A DNA stretch of 24,300 bases from assembly GCF_019112545.1 (NCBI RefSeq), contig NW_025064938.1, positions 122,306 to 146,605 on the forward strand. Direction: 5' to 3'. How positions within the stretch are numbered: position 1 is the first letter of the stretch; each line of letters opens with the position of its first letter. This document shows, in pieces, positions 1-9,038 of the stretch. The translations under genes and the position numbers were made by a program. The stretch is from Guyanagaster necrorhizus (taxonomy: Eukaryota; Basidiomycota; Agaricomycetes; Agaricales; Physalacriaceae). The notes under the pieces are model-generated. The model was not told where the DNA came from. It was given only the letters and a program-made list of their open reading frames with translations, and searched no databases.

Positions 1-2
1 TC

Positions 3-344
3 GATGCTGTCATCTACAGCCGACTCAGCGAAGTGTTCGATGTGGAGCTTGCTCCGGTTATCCTAGATGAAACTTCCGAGGATGGTGAATGGACGAGGGA
101 GGTGTTTGTCGCGTACAAAGCTTTCGTTGGCAAGAACAAAGAAGATGGGAGTCCCAGGACAGAGGAAAAAGGCATTATTGAATTCCATTTGAGCGCCGTA
201 TCGGATATTGTTGAGATCGGCAGGACGGAGTACATCGAGTACATAGGACGTGACCCGTATGACCCGCCGGAAGGCAACTGCAGATATTTTGGGGGAGGGA
301 TGTTTCTTCGTGCAAAGAATTCCAGGCGTAGTAGTAGCACCTAG
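3..344 (+). CDS. C-terminal exon of an unrecognised protein (5' end outside window)
   Basis: The frame is open from the window edge (first full codon at 3) to a TAG at 342-344, giving 113 residues that begin DAVIYSRLSEVFDVELAPVI. The segment is rich in acidic residues and has a regular mix of hydrophobic and charged residues. It ends in a short basic/serine tail (KNSRRSSST). I recognise no domain or catalytic motif. No intron is needed inside the segment, so it is probably the last exon of a gene entering from the left. Two 15-bp T-rich repeats follow about 20 bp after the stop, where a 3' UTR is expected. The function is unknown; only the coding call is supported, by frame length and composition. 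Confidence 0.5.
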   Translation, partial: DAVIYSRLSEVFDVELAPVILDETSEDGEWTREVFVAYKAFVGKNKEDGSPRTEEKGIIEFHLSAVSDIVEIGRTEYIEYIGRDPYDPPEGNCRYFGGGMFLRAKNSRRSSST

Positions 345-1351
345 CATGACAAGAGAGACATTTTAGTTCTTTTTGTATATTTTCTTTTTGTATATTTTCC
401 TCTGATACAATGAACTATCAATGCGAAATCGACACTTAGCCTTGCGTTACGCAAACAAGCGGAACATCTGAATTATACCGTGAATTATCGCCCCCATCCT
501 TCATCTCGGTAGTCTTAAAATGGGAGATGTTAGGTAGGTAGGTAGTATTCGTGACGCGCCAATAGAAATCGGGAACAATTTATTCGGCTCTCTTCGTTTA
601 AACGATGCCCTTGCCGTGCCTCAAAATAATCATACGCAGAAAGATACGTGCCAATTGACAACACCTATGCCCATGAGGTGCGTTATTCCTATTATTCACA
701 CATACATAAATCAGTAGCGCTACTAACTCTCCTAACGACCCCACAGAGGGCAAAATGAACTAGAATGGAAGACACAAGTGATATGTTTACTTGGTTGCTC
801 TTTCTCCAGGTATCCTAATTCATCCACCTATTTAGTCCTCTGGCACGGCCGCTCTATTTGTATTGAAGGTTACCTTTCCGAGAAATGGCTCCTCGGGGGG
901 GGAAGGATTATTCCGACGGATGTTTGTTTACAGAAGTCACGATCACATCTCTGATGAAGCTAAAGTCATTCAGGATGGAGTAAATAAGTAAATATTCAAA
1001 ACAGAGAATGACATCCGAATTATATGCCTGGCCAGGTATCCTACCCTCTCTACTTCACATCACCCATACATGTTTTACTCTCAGGTCATCCCCCGCTTTA
1101 CACTGTTTTCCTAATATCGTGCTATTACATTGCTGTGTCATTGCTTACTACTTAGCTACCGTACTTGCTATTCATGTTATGCAAATAAACTGTCGCAACA
1201 GCACAAAATTGTAGGTGCAGCGTTACTGTTACGAGCTCTGCGGTGGTCATTTTCGATGATACGATGACGTTTATTACCGAACTCTCGGAACTGCAAGCTT
1301 GAAGAAAGCCAGTCTCTTTGACTCGTTCGGTCTCTGGGCGCCTTTCGCTCT
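345..1351. other. Intergenic stretch, no gene seen
   Basis: This contains the T-rich tandem repeat described separately and a small TAGG microsatellite (four units, 531-545). All open frames are short and lack recognisable motifs. The last part (about 1250-1351) may be the 5' region of the F-box-like relic, since a CTGCAG splice-acceptor-like site lies just before its first recognisable residues. Confidence 0.5.
367..399. repeat. Tandem repeat, 15-bp unit, two copies
   Basis: TTCTTTTTGTATATT occurs perfectly twice (367-381 and 382-396), followed by TTC. It lies just after the stop of the left-edge gene and is probably 3' UTR or terminator-proximal DNA. Confidence 0.85.
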
Positions 1352-2223
1352 GTGGCAAACTTCCCTTGTGATCTTTATCGCTCATCTGCAGTGCTACCCT
1401 CTATACCCAACGAAATATTGAACAGGATTGCTTTTGAAGTAACAACTCACCTTAACATGCGTGAAAGAACCTGGCCAGCGCGCAGGCAGATAATCGAACA
1501 CGTCGATGCCTTCGACGTACATCCAAGCATCTCCGCAATATCGTATTATGGTCAAAGAAGCAACGAGCTCATTACTTTCCTTGGCTATAATTCAGACATA
1601 GAGAGGATAGCTGTGTTCATCTGGTGTCTTGGGGTCTCGATATGGTGGAAGGATAATCGATTTCATTGTTGTTTAGCTCTTTGCCTCCAGGAAAGTACAG
1701 CACTGTAAAGGCGCTGAAGATAAGCGGCAGCTTGTATGGCCAGTTATATGCACACGAAATCCCCAAACTCATACCTCATTTGCGTCACCTGGAGAGCCTA
1801 AGCACGTTTATTAACCATACCCGATGAATTTTGGGACAGATTTCAGGAGCACGAAATATGCTTGGTGTCTCTCTCAGGCTCATATTCCAAGCCCAGTTTG
1901 GCATTACTGTCGTATCTCTTTTCCTATACAAGGCTTCGCGAACTGTCACTTGGCGTGTGTGCAGGCTCGACATCTGACGATATCCATATCGCATCCCTCC
2001 TTCCAACCGTTATCACTTTGAATTCCCCTTGACGACAGTTGGAATTGAGCCCCGCAATAGCGGATCATGGTGCTTGGACCATCCCATGTCAGACGTCTTG
2101 GCTCTTTACCGCGGTCTGAAGTCACTACATGTCTGCGCTGACAAAGTGAGAACAAGAGTAGAAGAAAACAATGTGATCGTGAGACACTCACTTCATCCTG
2201 AAAATGATCTGTCCGACAGCTAA
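1352..2223 (+). pseudogene. Degenerate F-box / leucine-rich-repeat-like gene
   Basis: The first frame (1352-1708) carries an F-box-like start, LPSIPNEILNRIAFEV, as in the many fungal F-box proteins that recruit substrates to SCF ubiquitin ligases. The similarity then continues in shifting frames: GKYSTVKALKISGSLYGQLY with IPKLIPHLRHLESLSTF, then IPDEFWDRFQEHEICLVSLR, then SLALLSYLFSYTRLRELSLG with TSDDIHIASLLPTV, then LDHPMSDVLALYRGLKSLHV up to a stop at 2223. The hydrophobic periodicity of leucine-rich repeats is kept in each piece. Because the pieces sit in different frames with stops between them, around 1690, 1808 and 1890, and no good introns join them, I call this a frameshifted relic. 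The family call rests on pattern recognition only; a normal gene with unusual introns is not fully excluded. Confidence 0.5.
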
Positions 2224-3204
2224 TTATCTTCGTAGGACAGAATATTACAAAATTTCATGGCTTTCTGGCCATATCTCCGGAATATTTAAATAAATGCGGT
2301 GTCTTGTTCCTTTGGATTTAGAATAGTGGGATCGACCGCAAGTCAGATCCATAGGCGCATTTTAGCCTTGCGTTTCGCGTCGCTACCACCGGAAAGACTT
2401 AGCCTGCAGGTATGATCAGTCTTTGCCACATATTCTGTGAAAATCTACGATCGAAAGAACAATATTCATTCGTTCAAGGTGCAGTATTTGAACTATTATG
2501 GGAGGAAGGATTCGCGGAGGAAATACAAGTTCTGGAAGCGATCCGATAATACCACCGATGATTGATTTGTAATACCTACAGGACTTGTATTTTTCTTTCT
2601 TGTGATCAGAATGAGTAGTTACCTTGCCCAGATTGATCTAACAAAGTTACCATCAGCAAGTACGTTTCTTTGTTCAAGATCGTTGACCGAATCCCCAATA
2701 AAATCAAGATATCGGCCAGAGTTTCACTATGAGTCTAACGATCACAGCTATATATATCTTCTTTTAAAATCCGTGGTTGTGGCCCGACTCGATTTCGTTC
2801 TTGTTTTGTTCGTCCCATCTGTTCAACTGGTTCCGCAAAAGTTTCCCGACTTAGTTCGATTTTGAAATTTCCCATGACGTCTTGCCGTAATATTCACGTG
2901 ATCCCGTAGTTACTTTGGACGCTCCTTTTTTCTTCCTTCCTCAATCGCTTATTATCACCAGTCCGAGCATCTGAGAAATTCTTGGCTAACATGTATTCTG
3001 TATAGGTCCGAGATCTACCAAACACAGCCTATGATATAAGGGCCGGTTCAGCATATCAAGGATCCGTGAAAGTACAAGAATACCATAGGGACATGGGAAT
3101 CTTTCTCCTCCAACAGCGCTAATCAAATGCCTCGTTCTTGATGTCCATGCATCTCGTCTCTCATGCTGTCAGGCAACCGCGGCAAATGCGACCCGTTGAA
3201 ATCC
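2224..3204. other. Intergenic stretch with short coding-like remnants
   Basis: No complete gene is seen. Around 2456-2549 (+) a short frame reads EQYSFVQGAVFELLWEEGFA and then EEIQVLEAIR before a stop; this looks like protein but is isolated, and could be a leftover of the upstream F-box-like relic. The open frame at 2602-2865 has no recognisable motif. The right end is the promoter region of the Pro/Ser-rich gene. Confidence 0.4.
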
Positions 3205-3212
3205 TATATATG
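3205..3212 (+). promoter_or_regulatory. TATA box of the Pro/Ser-rich gene
   Basis: TATATATG lies 118 bp before the chosen ATG at 3323 and is followed by a CT-rich stretch typical of fungal transcription start regions. With the proposed 60-nt 5' UTR intron removed, the leader would be short, which fits a start near 3235-3245. Confidence 0.5.
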
Positions 3213-3322
3213 CATGCCCTCTCTCCCTTCCGAACCACAGGAATTCAGCTCCTTTCCAAGGTCAGTTGAATAGCTTCATTGAGAAACTGTCGATCGACGA
3301 TTCTCCCTTCCGCGACATAGTT

Positions 3323-3973
3323 ATGTATCAGAACTACTACGAACACTCCTTGCCATCTCATAACCGCGCCCCGACCGTGAACGAGTACCGCGTTGTTCCT
3401 GCGTTGGCCCAACCATACCACAACGCCAAGAGCCCGACATACCCTCCTGCCCCCGTGTACCCCCCCGTTCATAGCCACCACTCGAACCCGACATCTGCTT
3501 ACTCCCGGCGTCATTCTCTCCCGAATGGCGGTTCTTCCCCATACCATCCACCTCGCCAAGAGCCCAGCAGTGCTTTAGTCCCTTACAACCCCGCTGTCGC
3601 GGGAATAAATCGTTCCGCATCTAACACGGGAAGCGACCCCAGCACCGCCCTCTTTCCCTACAACCATGGGCGAAACCAGGCCTCCGAGTCTGCTTTCGTT
3701 CCTTACACTAGCCAATCCCCTCCGTCCAACGCTAGTCGGAGCACCGACCGTAATCGCGCTAATTCTGACTCGAGGTCTACTTATACCGGTTCCAGTATCA
3801 CGAGGAACAGCGCACTGAGCACTTCCTCTTGCTTGACCTGTTCATCCTTCACCTCTTCCTCCTCCTACCCGGTCTGTTCATCAACCCCAGCCCGAGACCG
3901 TCCTGGACAGATCTTCCAGACCGTAATTCACATCCCCGCCGGTGGGGTAAACGTGTTCGTCGTCTATCGCTGA
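3323..3973 (+). CDS. Pro/Ser-rich, probably intrinsically disordered protein with repeated PY motifs
   Basis: A single uninterrupted exon encodes 216 aa and ends in TGA at 3971-3973. I chose the ATG at 3323 because eukaryotic initiation needs ATG; the frame is open further upstream, but AAG|GTCAGT at 3261 and CGACATAG at 3320 would make a 60-nt intron ending two bases before this ATG. Residues 37-80 are rich in Pro, Tyr, His and Ser. A motif of the form [ST]A[LF][VF]PY[NT] recurs at about residues 83-89, 108-114 and 123-129. Residues 130-192 are mainly Ser/Thr/Asn/Arg, and the last 20 (FQTVIHIPAGGVNVFVVYR) are hydrophobic. Codons strongly favour C in third position, unlike the surrounding DNA, which supports real and perhaps well-expressed coding sequence. 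There is no signal peptide or known domain; the function is unknown. PY motifs could bind WW domains, but that is speculation. Confidence 0.65.
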   Translation: MYQNYYEHSLPSHNRAPTVNEYRVVPALAQPYHNAKSPTYPPAPVYPPVHSHHSNPTSAYSRRHSLPNGGSSPYHPPRQEPSSALVPYNPAVAGINRSASNTGSDPSTALFPYNHGRNQASESAFVPYTSQSPPSNASRSTDRNRANSDSRSTYTGSSITRNSALSTSSCLTCSSFTSSSSYPVCSSTPARDRPGQIFQTVIHIPAGGVNVFVVYR

Positions 3974-6351
3974 GGTTAGATGCGTCGTCAAGTTAGAGAA
4001 CCTATGTACTTGTATACAAACACAATATGTGATTTATGTTTCATTCACACCTTTGTTCAGGGGCGCATTATGAAGCGCAATTTGAATAGTACCAGATCTT
4101 CGTATGGGCATATCTCCTAGTACATTCTTCCGGTTCTGATAAATCGGCGGTCTAGTCCGTGGAGTGAAGCTTGTAACGATAGCCTTGTAAGAGTAGCATA
4201 TATAACAGATGCATCACTTCAGCTCCCCGAAACGTATTTCAATTCACGCCCTCGGACGTGTTCTTTCTGTACCAAAAAGGTTAGGATCCATATTCAAAGA
4301 AAAAACCCGTACGTGTATGATATGGAAACTTTCTCAATCCCGTCCCTTGCTCATTCATTATGGCGCATATTAAACACTGGAAATCAGTCTCTCAGTAAAT
4401 CAGGAATTAGGATCTGGACGAATATGATTCTGTTGACGCCGCGGAAGTGGCAGATTCTTATCTTCTTTCAAGCAGAGCTTTTACGCCGGCCATATACACC
4501 AATTTCAACGCCAACGCAGGAATGTCTGTTGTTATTTGGTTGAATCGGCACTTGCAACGGTGTGGAAATCAACCAATATGAATCGCAGACTACGGGCGCA
4601 CACTGACACCAAATGTCAACGTTGAGTTCAGACCCGTCAGGACTCATGATAGAGTACTGCCAAGACCGGGCTCCATCGGGGATCCTTCACGAAAGAAACC
4701 ATAGATCGCTATTGTATAATTTACACGTATAATCGAAATAGATGGCCCGACCGCAAAGATGGAGTTACAAACAAAAGGACATCCAAACTGATCTTGGAAC
4801 AGATGACTTCATTTTTCCAGTTCTGAACATGCGTGCCTGGCGATGTTATCGTATCCGTAAGAGATGATAACGTAGAGCAGACGCATCACCTTTCCGGAGA
4901 CGTGCCTCTTCGAGGTCAGATAAGCGTCTAAATGAAGACCACAACACGTCGCGTGGGGGTTCCAGACGAACGGAACTGGAAATCTCTACGTCACTCCTTG
5001 CCAATTCACCATTTGTTTTCCTACTTTGGCGGGTTCATTGCTATCACATCGTTTGATTCATCACCGTGAGGCCCTGAACGAGTAGTAGAGGATACCAGCG
5101 AACGAGCAAGGTATGCTTCCATTGAAGATTATTACTTCCTTCAGCCGATCGGCGCTTACCCTTCGAACACGAGTCTTATTAAGCCATCGTGTTTCGATCA
5201 AAGTGGGGTTCTGTATCGCAAGCATTGCTACAAGATTACACCTAGACGGGTCAAGGGAAAAAGAATCTGAAGTAGCAGATATGAACGATATCGCATCGAA
5301 ATGGGAGAGAAGCGTTGAAGCGTCCCGGGGGTAGGGGAGTGGGCTTAGTGTGCCGCATCGTCCGTCCAGGTGACCCTACGACTTGGGAGTCACAATGACA
5401 AGATCTCTAACACCATCCTATCTCGCTGGCTTTGATGGTCCGACCCAGATCTCGCAGAATCTGGACGCGCTTTCACGAATCTCTATCGTAACGCTCAGCG
5501 AGCCATCGGACTGCTCACAGCGGGGAATCACCTTCACGTTGCTGAACCTCGTTTTCGGCGTGAGGGGATTATGTCTGATGGCCAGGCATCAGAGATCTTT
5601 CAATCTTGTTGATGCCTTCTCTTGAATAATTCAAAAAAGTCCGACGTGACCGTTAAACCCCCACTCTCTGATGCGACTACCGGCCACGGCACGTTGCTTA
5701 AAACCGCGGCTTTCTCAAATCGGAGGGTGGGGGGAGGGGGTCTCATGGGAAGTATTATCAGGAAACAACACGAAACTCACATAGGGATCTTCTGGTCACT
5801 TTTCGTTCGGGGGAGATTGAGAGAGCAGCAGAATGTCAACAGCAGAGGCCGAAAAACAAAGGGCCGCTGTGGAGCTAGGGAACTCGTCATAGTTTGAACG
5901 AGAAGTGATATTCAAGACGAATGACACTTTCGCCCGACGCAGTTCTATCTTTTCAGTTGCACCAAAGTTACAGATGGTCGTGGCGACAAAAAAAAAAACA
6001 ACAGGAGCAAGGAGATGGGGCTGTACATGAGAGAAACATTCGTCATTGCTGTAGCAGGAAGGGAACGTTCCTTTATTCATAGGCACAGCGCCTGCCACTC
6101 CATCAGGATTGAAAATGTCGAATAATGATAGAATTGATGATAGATGGACAAAACATATGATAGTACAGACAGCGAATGGATATATCAAAACAAAGCAGCG
6201 CGGATCTGTCGAAAGATCAGATAGGCCACTGAGAGACACGAAGGCGACTTACGTTACTAGAGATGATAGAACTGAGGATCGAGGAGAGCGAGAGAAAAGA
6301 CAAAAAAGTCAGATTGTGCACAGGCAAAAAAAGACGAACGAAGCTAGATTT
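3974..6351. other. Gene-poor stretch between the Pro/Ser-rich gene and the 3' end of the G-alpha gene
   Basis: I see no gene with a recognisable domain. Open pieces include 4409-4576 (+), read as DLDEYDSVDAAEVADSYLLS and ending at a TGA, preceded by an ATTAG that could be a splice acceptor; 5383-5625 (+), where two frames are open at once; and a long minus-strand frame 5796-6239. None has a domain, a good start context or introns that extend it. They may be decayed genes or chance. The right-hand part is presumably the 3' UTR of the G-alpha gene. A G-rich tract lies at 5722-5740. Confidence 0.4.
5722..5740 (+). other. G-rich tract, possible G-quadruplex
   Basis: GGAGGGTGGGGGGAGGGGG contains three long G runs plus a GG, separated by single bases. 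That is enough for a compact quadruplex with short loops. No gene use is evident. Confidence 0.35.
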
Positions 6352-7980
6352 TCAGAGCAACGTCGCGCTCGCAAGGTTGGTCCGAAGGACGATGCTAGAC
6401 AGACAAAGAGGGGTAGGAATGAAAGGGGGGATGGAAAGGGGAAAATGCACTCACTCTAAAAGGGGTGGGGGGATGTCAGTATATAAAAACAAGAATAGAC
6501 TACAACGTACCTTCCACGGCGGCCATTACGACACGAAGCATAGCGGTATCAGTCGCCGTCGTTATGCTGCGAGATACACATCAGTACCTCCCAATCAAAG
6601 AAGCGCCAAACCCACTGTATATAAATCTCCCTCTCCTTATACCTGCCAGCCTTAGTAGCCAGTTTCGAAAAGCGACGCTTGAAATAATCGCGACCTGCAC
6701 GGACATCACCAGCATCGCCATCGAAATCCTAGGATAGGACGCCGATGAGGAATGGCGCGGGAGAGTATCATATCACATCACGTACTGGGAAGAAGTTTTT
6801 GATATCAGAATGAGGTACCTTCTTTTCGAAGAGGTCATTCTTGTTCAAGAACAGGATCTAACGAAGGAGGTAAACCTCGGCGTCACCGGAGGGAGGTGGT
6901 AGGAACGTACAATCGAAGTGTACTTGAACCACTGCGAGTGGCATATCGAGTCCCATATCGTCATGGCATCTTGCATTTGGTTCTATCATCACAATGTGTT
7001 TGAGCGGTGATAGATGACACAATGCTATAATGACTTACGGCATCCTTATCCTCAACCAAACACTGATCGTACCCACTCAGGCTGACAAGGAACAAGATGC
7101 TCGTCACATCCTGAAAACAATGTATCCATTTCCGCCGTTCGGATTTCTGTCCGCCGACGTCGACCATAGTGAGCTCGTGTTCCCGAAGAGAAAAGACGGT
7201 TTCCTTGATTCCGATTGTCCGAACGCGGCATTGTATAATGTCTTGCTCCGTCGGCTGATAATGTGGATCGAACAGGCGATCCAGATCCGAGAAGAAATAC
7301 TCCAAGCTAGCCTTTTTAAGAACGACGAGGGGAAGAGATGTAGAAAGGCTGACATACTTTTCGGGCAAGGCAGCTTCGTTCCCTCTCTGCCATGCCTTGT
7401 GAACGCCAGCATCAGCCCACAGAGCCTTGAGAGGCTCGTGGTATTCGATTGGGAACGGCTCTCCGTCCTTCAAATACCGCGCACTGTCAATGAGATCCAC
7501 ATATCCAATGTTGTCCTCGGAAACCTTGAGATCCATGTACTCCATCGCATCGAGGGTGCACTTCAAGCCGGAGGTAAGGTTGTCGAACGTGAGCTGGCGG
7601 TACGACTCAATTTCCTGAGGCGAAAACGGTATTTTATGGATAAGACGCATTTGCTATCGCGGATGATGAATAAAATACTGTGGAATACGACAGAGCGAAA
7701 AATGCACCTTCAGCACGGTTGATTTCCCAGAATCTCCAGAACCCAAAAGCAAAACCTACGAGCAATAGTCAAGCCGCAGAAATACGGACAGAATTAGGGG
7801 ACACTTACCTTGACTTGCATCGCCATTTTTGCCTTTGCCTGACAGTGTTCTTTGTCAGTATAACACATATGCTCAGCTGGATGGCAAACATACCTGCTTG
7901 AGCTCCTTCTCAGCTTTCCTATGCAAAGCTCTATCTGCATCCGTGACCTCGAAGCGCCGAGAAGAGAAACATGCACCCAT
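6352..7980 (-). CDS. Heterotrimeric G-protein alpha subunit, ten exons, 378 aa
   Basis: Exons on the minus strand: 7980-7894, 7838-7809, 7755-7708, 7653-7039, 6982-6911, 6857-6786, 6728-6616, 6566-6511, 6455 (one base) and 6394-6352. They total 1137 nt and give 378 aa plus stop; introns are 49-60 nt. The product is a membrane-tethered GTPase switch coupling seven-helix receptors to effectors such as adenylate cyclase or MAP-kinase cascades. Landmarks: MGACFSS start with Gly2 for myristoylation and Cys4 as a likely palmitoylation site; P-loop GSGDSGKST 44-52; helical domain about 60-190; Arg finger R198 and switch-I T201 in CRVRTIGIKE; DVGGQ 220-224 with catalytic Gln224; guanine-binding NKND 289-292; TTATDT 348-353; C-terminus LASATLL. 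The length is slightly above the usual 350-360. Ala at position -4 means there is no pertussis-toxin cysteine, so it is not a classical Gi-like fungal subunit. No key residue is missing. The only odd point is the single-base exon needed to close the frame. Confidence 0.95.
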
Positions 7981-8936
7981 TCTGTACACTTGCAGGTAAC
8001 GCTACCACGAACACGCCCGAGTGGCGATTCCAATGAACCTCAAGCAATGTAGACAGCGAAAGATATACAGGATATAAAGCAAGGGAGGAAAGAAGCAGAA
8101 AGAAAACAGGAGAATCGTGGTGGCAATTCAATTCCAAGACATTGTTCAATTGCTTTGGGAAAATTTCCGATCAAACTACGTGATTGGTATTTTGCGCGAA
8201 TGTAGTCCATATATAGTATTTCCGTGCAAATGCTGGCCCAATAATTCAGTCACGGGTAGTCTATTTTAGGACCACCACCTAAACTTAAACCTCCGTAAGT
8301 CGCATTCGTAACTCGAATTTCGTCATACTCCCCACGAGGTAGGCTTACCTGGTCTAAGGGGGAATTCAAACGCATATTCGGTGAACCTTACACCCCCATG
8401 CATTGAGAATTTTACGCGTCCAAGCAATGATAATCTCAATCGACCCGTGTCGACATGGTCACGCGCTCTGCAACCTAAAGTTTCGATAGATAGGTAGTAA
8501 TCAATTGCAGATCTAGTCCCTGCGCTTCTCGGATCATATTGCCAGCAGTAGTTTGTATGAATATGACGTTGAACAACCCTTCAAAAAAAGCTGCGCTTAG
8601 AGCTAAGCCGCGCCAAGACCAGCGCAGAGTCTATCAGATATTTACCATGCTCGTAGCTTAAAATCTCACAGCCAGGCTGCGCAAGACACAAGAACATATT
8701 ATTAATAGAGAAGGCACACATCAACTTGAACGCCATGTACGTAAACATCGAGTTTCTATTCGAGGAATGCCCAATTTTGTGTCCGACACTTCTAACAGTG
8801 TTCTGGTAGACCTGAGTGGATAAGCACGGGAGAGAAAATCAATACGAAATTATTCATTAACTGCACACGAGTATGATACGACGTAAATTGTAATTATCAG
8901 CAGATGCCTCAGGTAGCATCAGAAAGTAGTTGGTCA
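7981..8936. other. Upstream region of the G-alpha gene and spacer
   Basis: On the minus strand, 7981-8220 is the probable promoter and 5' UTR of the G-alpha gene. It has a CT-rich run at about 8081-8105 followed by TTTATATCC, a CCAAT at 8187-8183 and a TATATATGG-like site at about 8216-8208. I cannot say which is used. From about 8225 to 8936 no coding frame of interest is seen on either strand. Confidence 0.4.
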
Positions 8937-9038
8937 GTACTTGTATGGATGAGACCGGTGCCCCCGGCGTTACGGATGATGAAACCCAGAGACGAAGCCG
9001 CCCTAGCGTTGCGCATTACGTCTCATCCATACAAGTAC
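8937..9038. mobile_element. 102-bp element with perfect 19-bp inverted ends (MITE-like)
   Basis: GTACTTGTATGGATGAGAC (8937-8955) is the exact reverse complement of 9020-9038. The 64 bases between are unrelated to the arms and have no open frame. The outer GTAC is itself a palindrome. If the ends are drawn at CTTGTATGG, both sides are flanked by TA, as expected for Tc1/mariner-type non-autonomous elements. With one copy in the window, mobility cannot be shown; a long-stem hairpin with another role is an alternative. Confidence 0.5.

Noticed and set aside
5383..5625. Candidate coding exon
   Set aside because: More than one frame is open over the same bases and none has a recognisable motif or splice support.
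5796..6239. 147-codon minus-strand open frame downstream of G-alpha
   Set aside because: No domain, low-complexity hydrophobic content, and it lies in the likely 3' UTR; a frame of this length is within chance for the window.
7030..7722. 230-codon plus-strand open frame
   Set aside because: It is antisense to G-alpha exons 3-4. The minus strand reads a full, motif-perfect G-alpha here, so this frame is a shadow.
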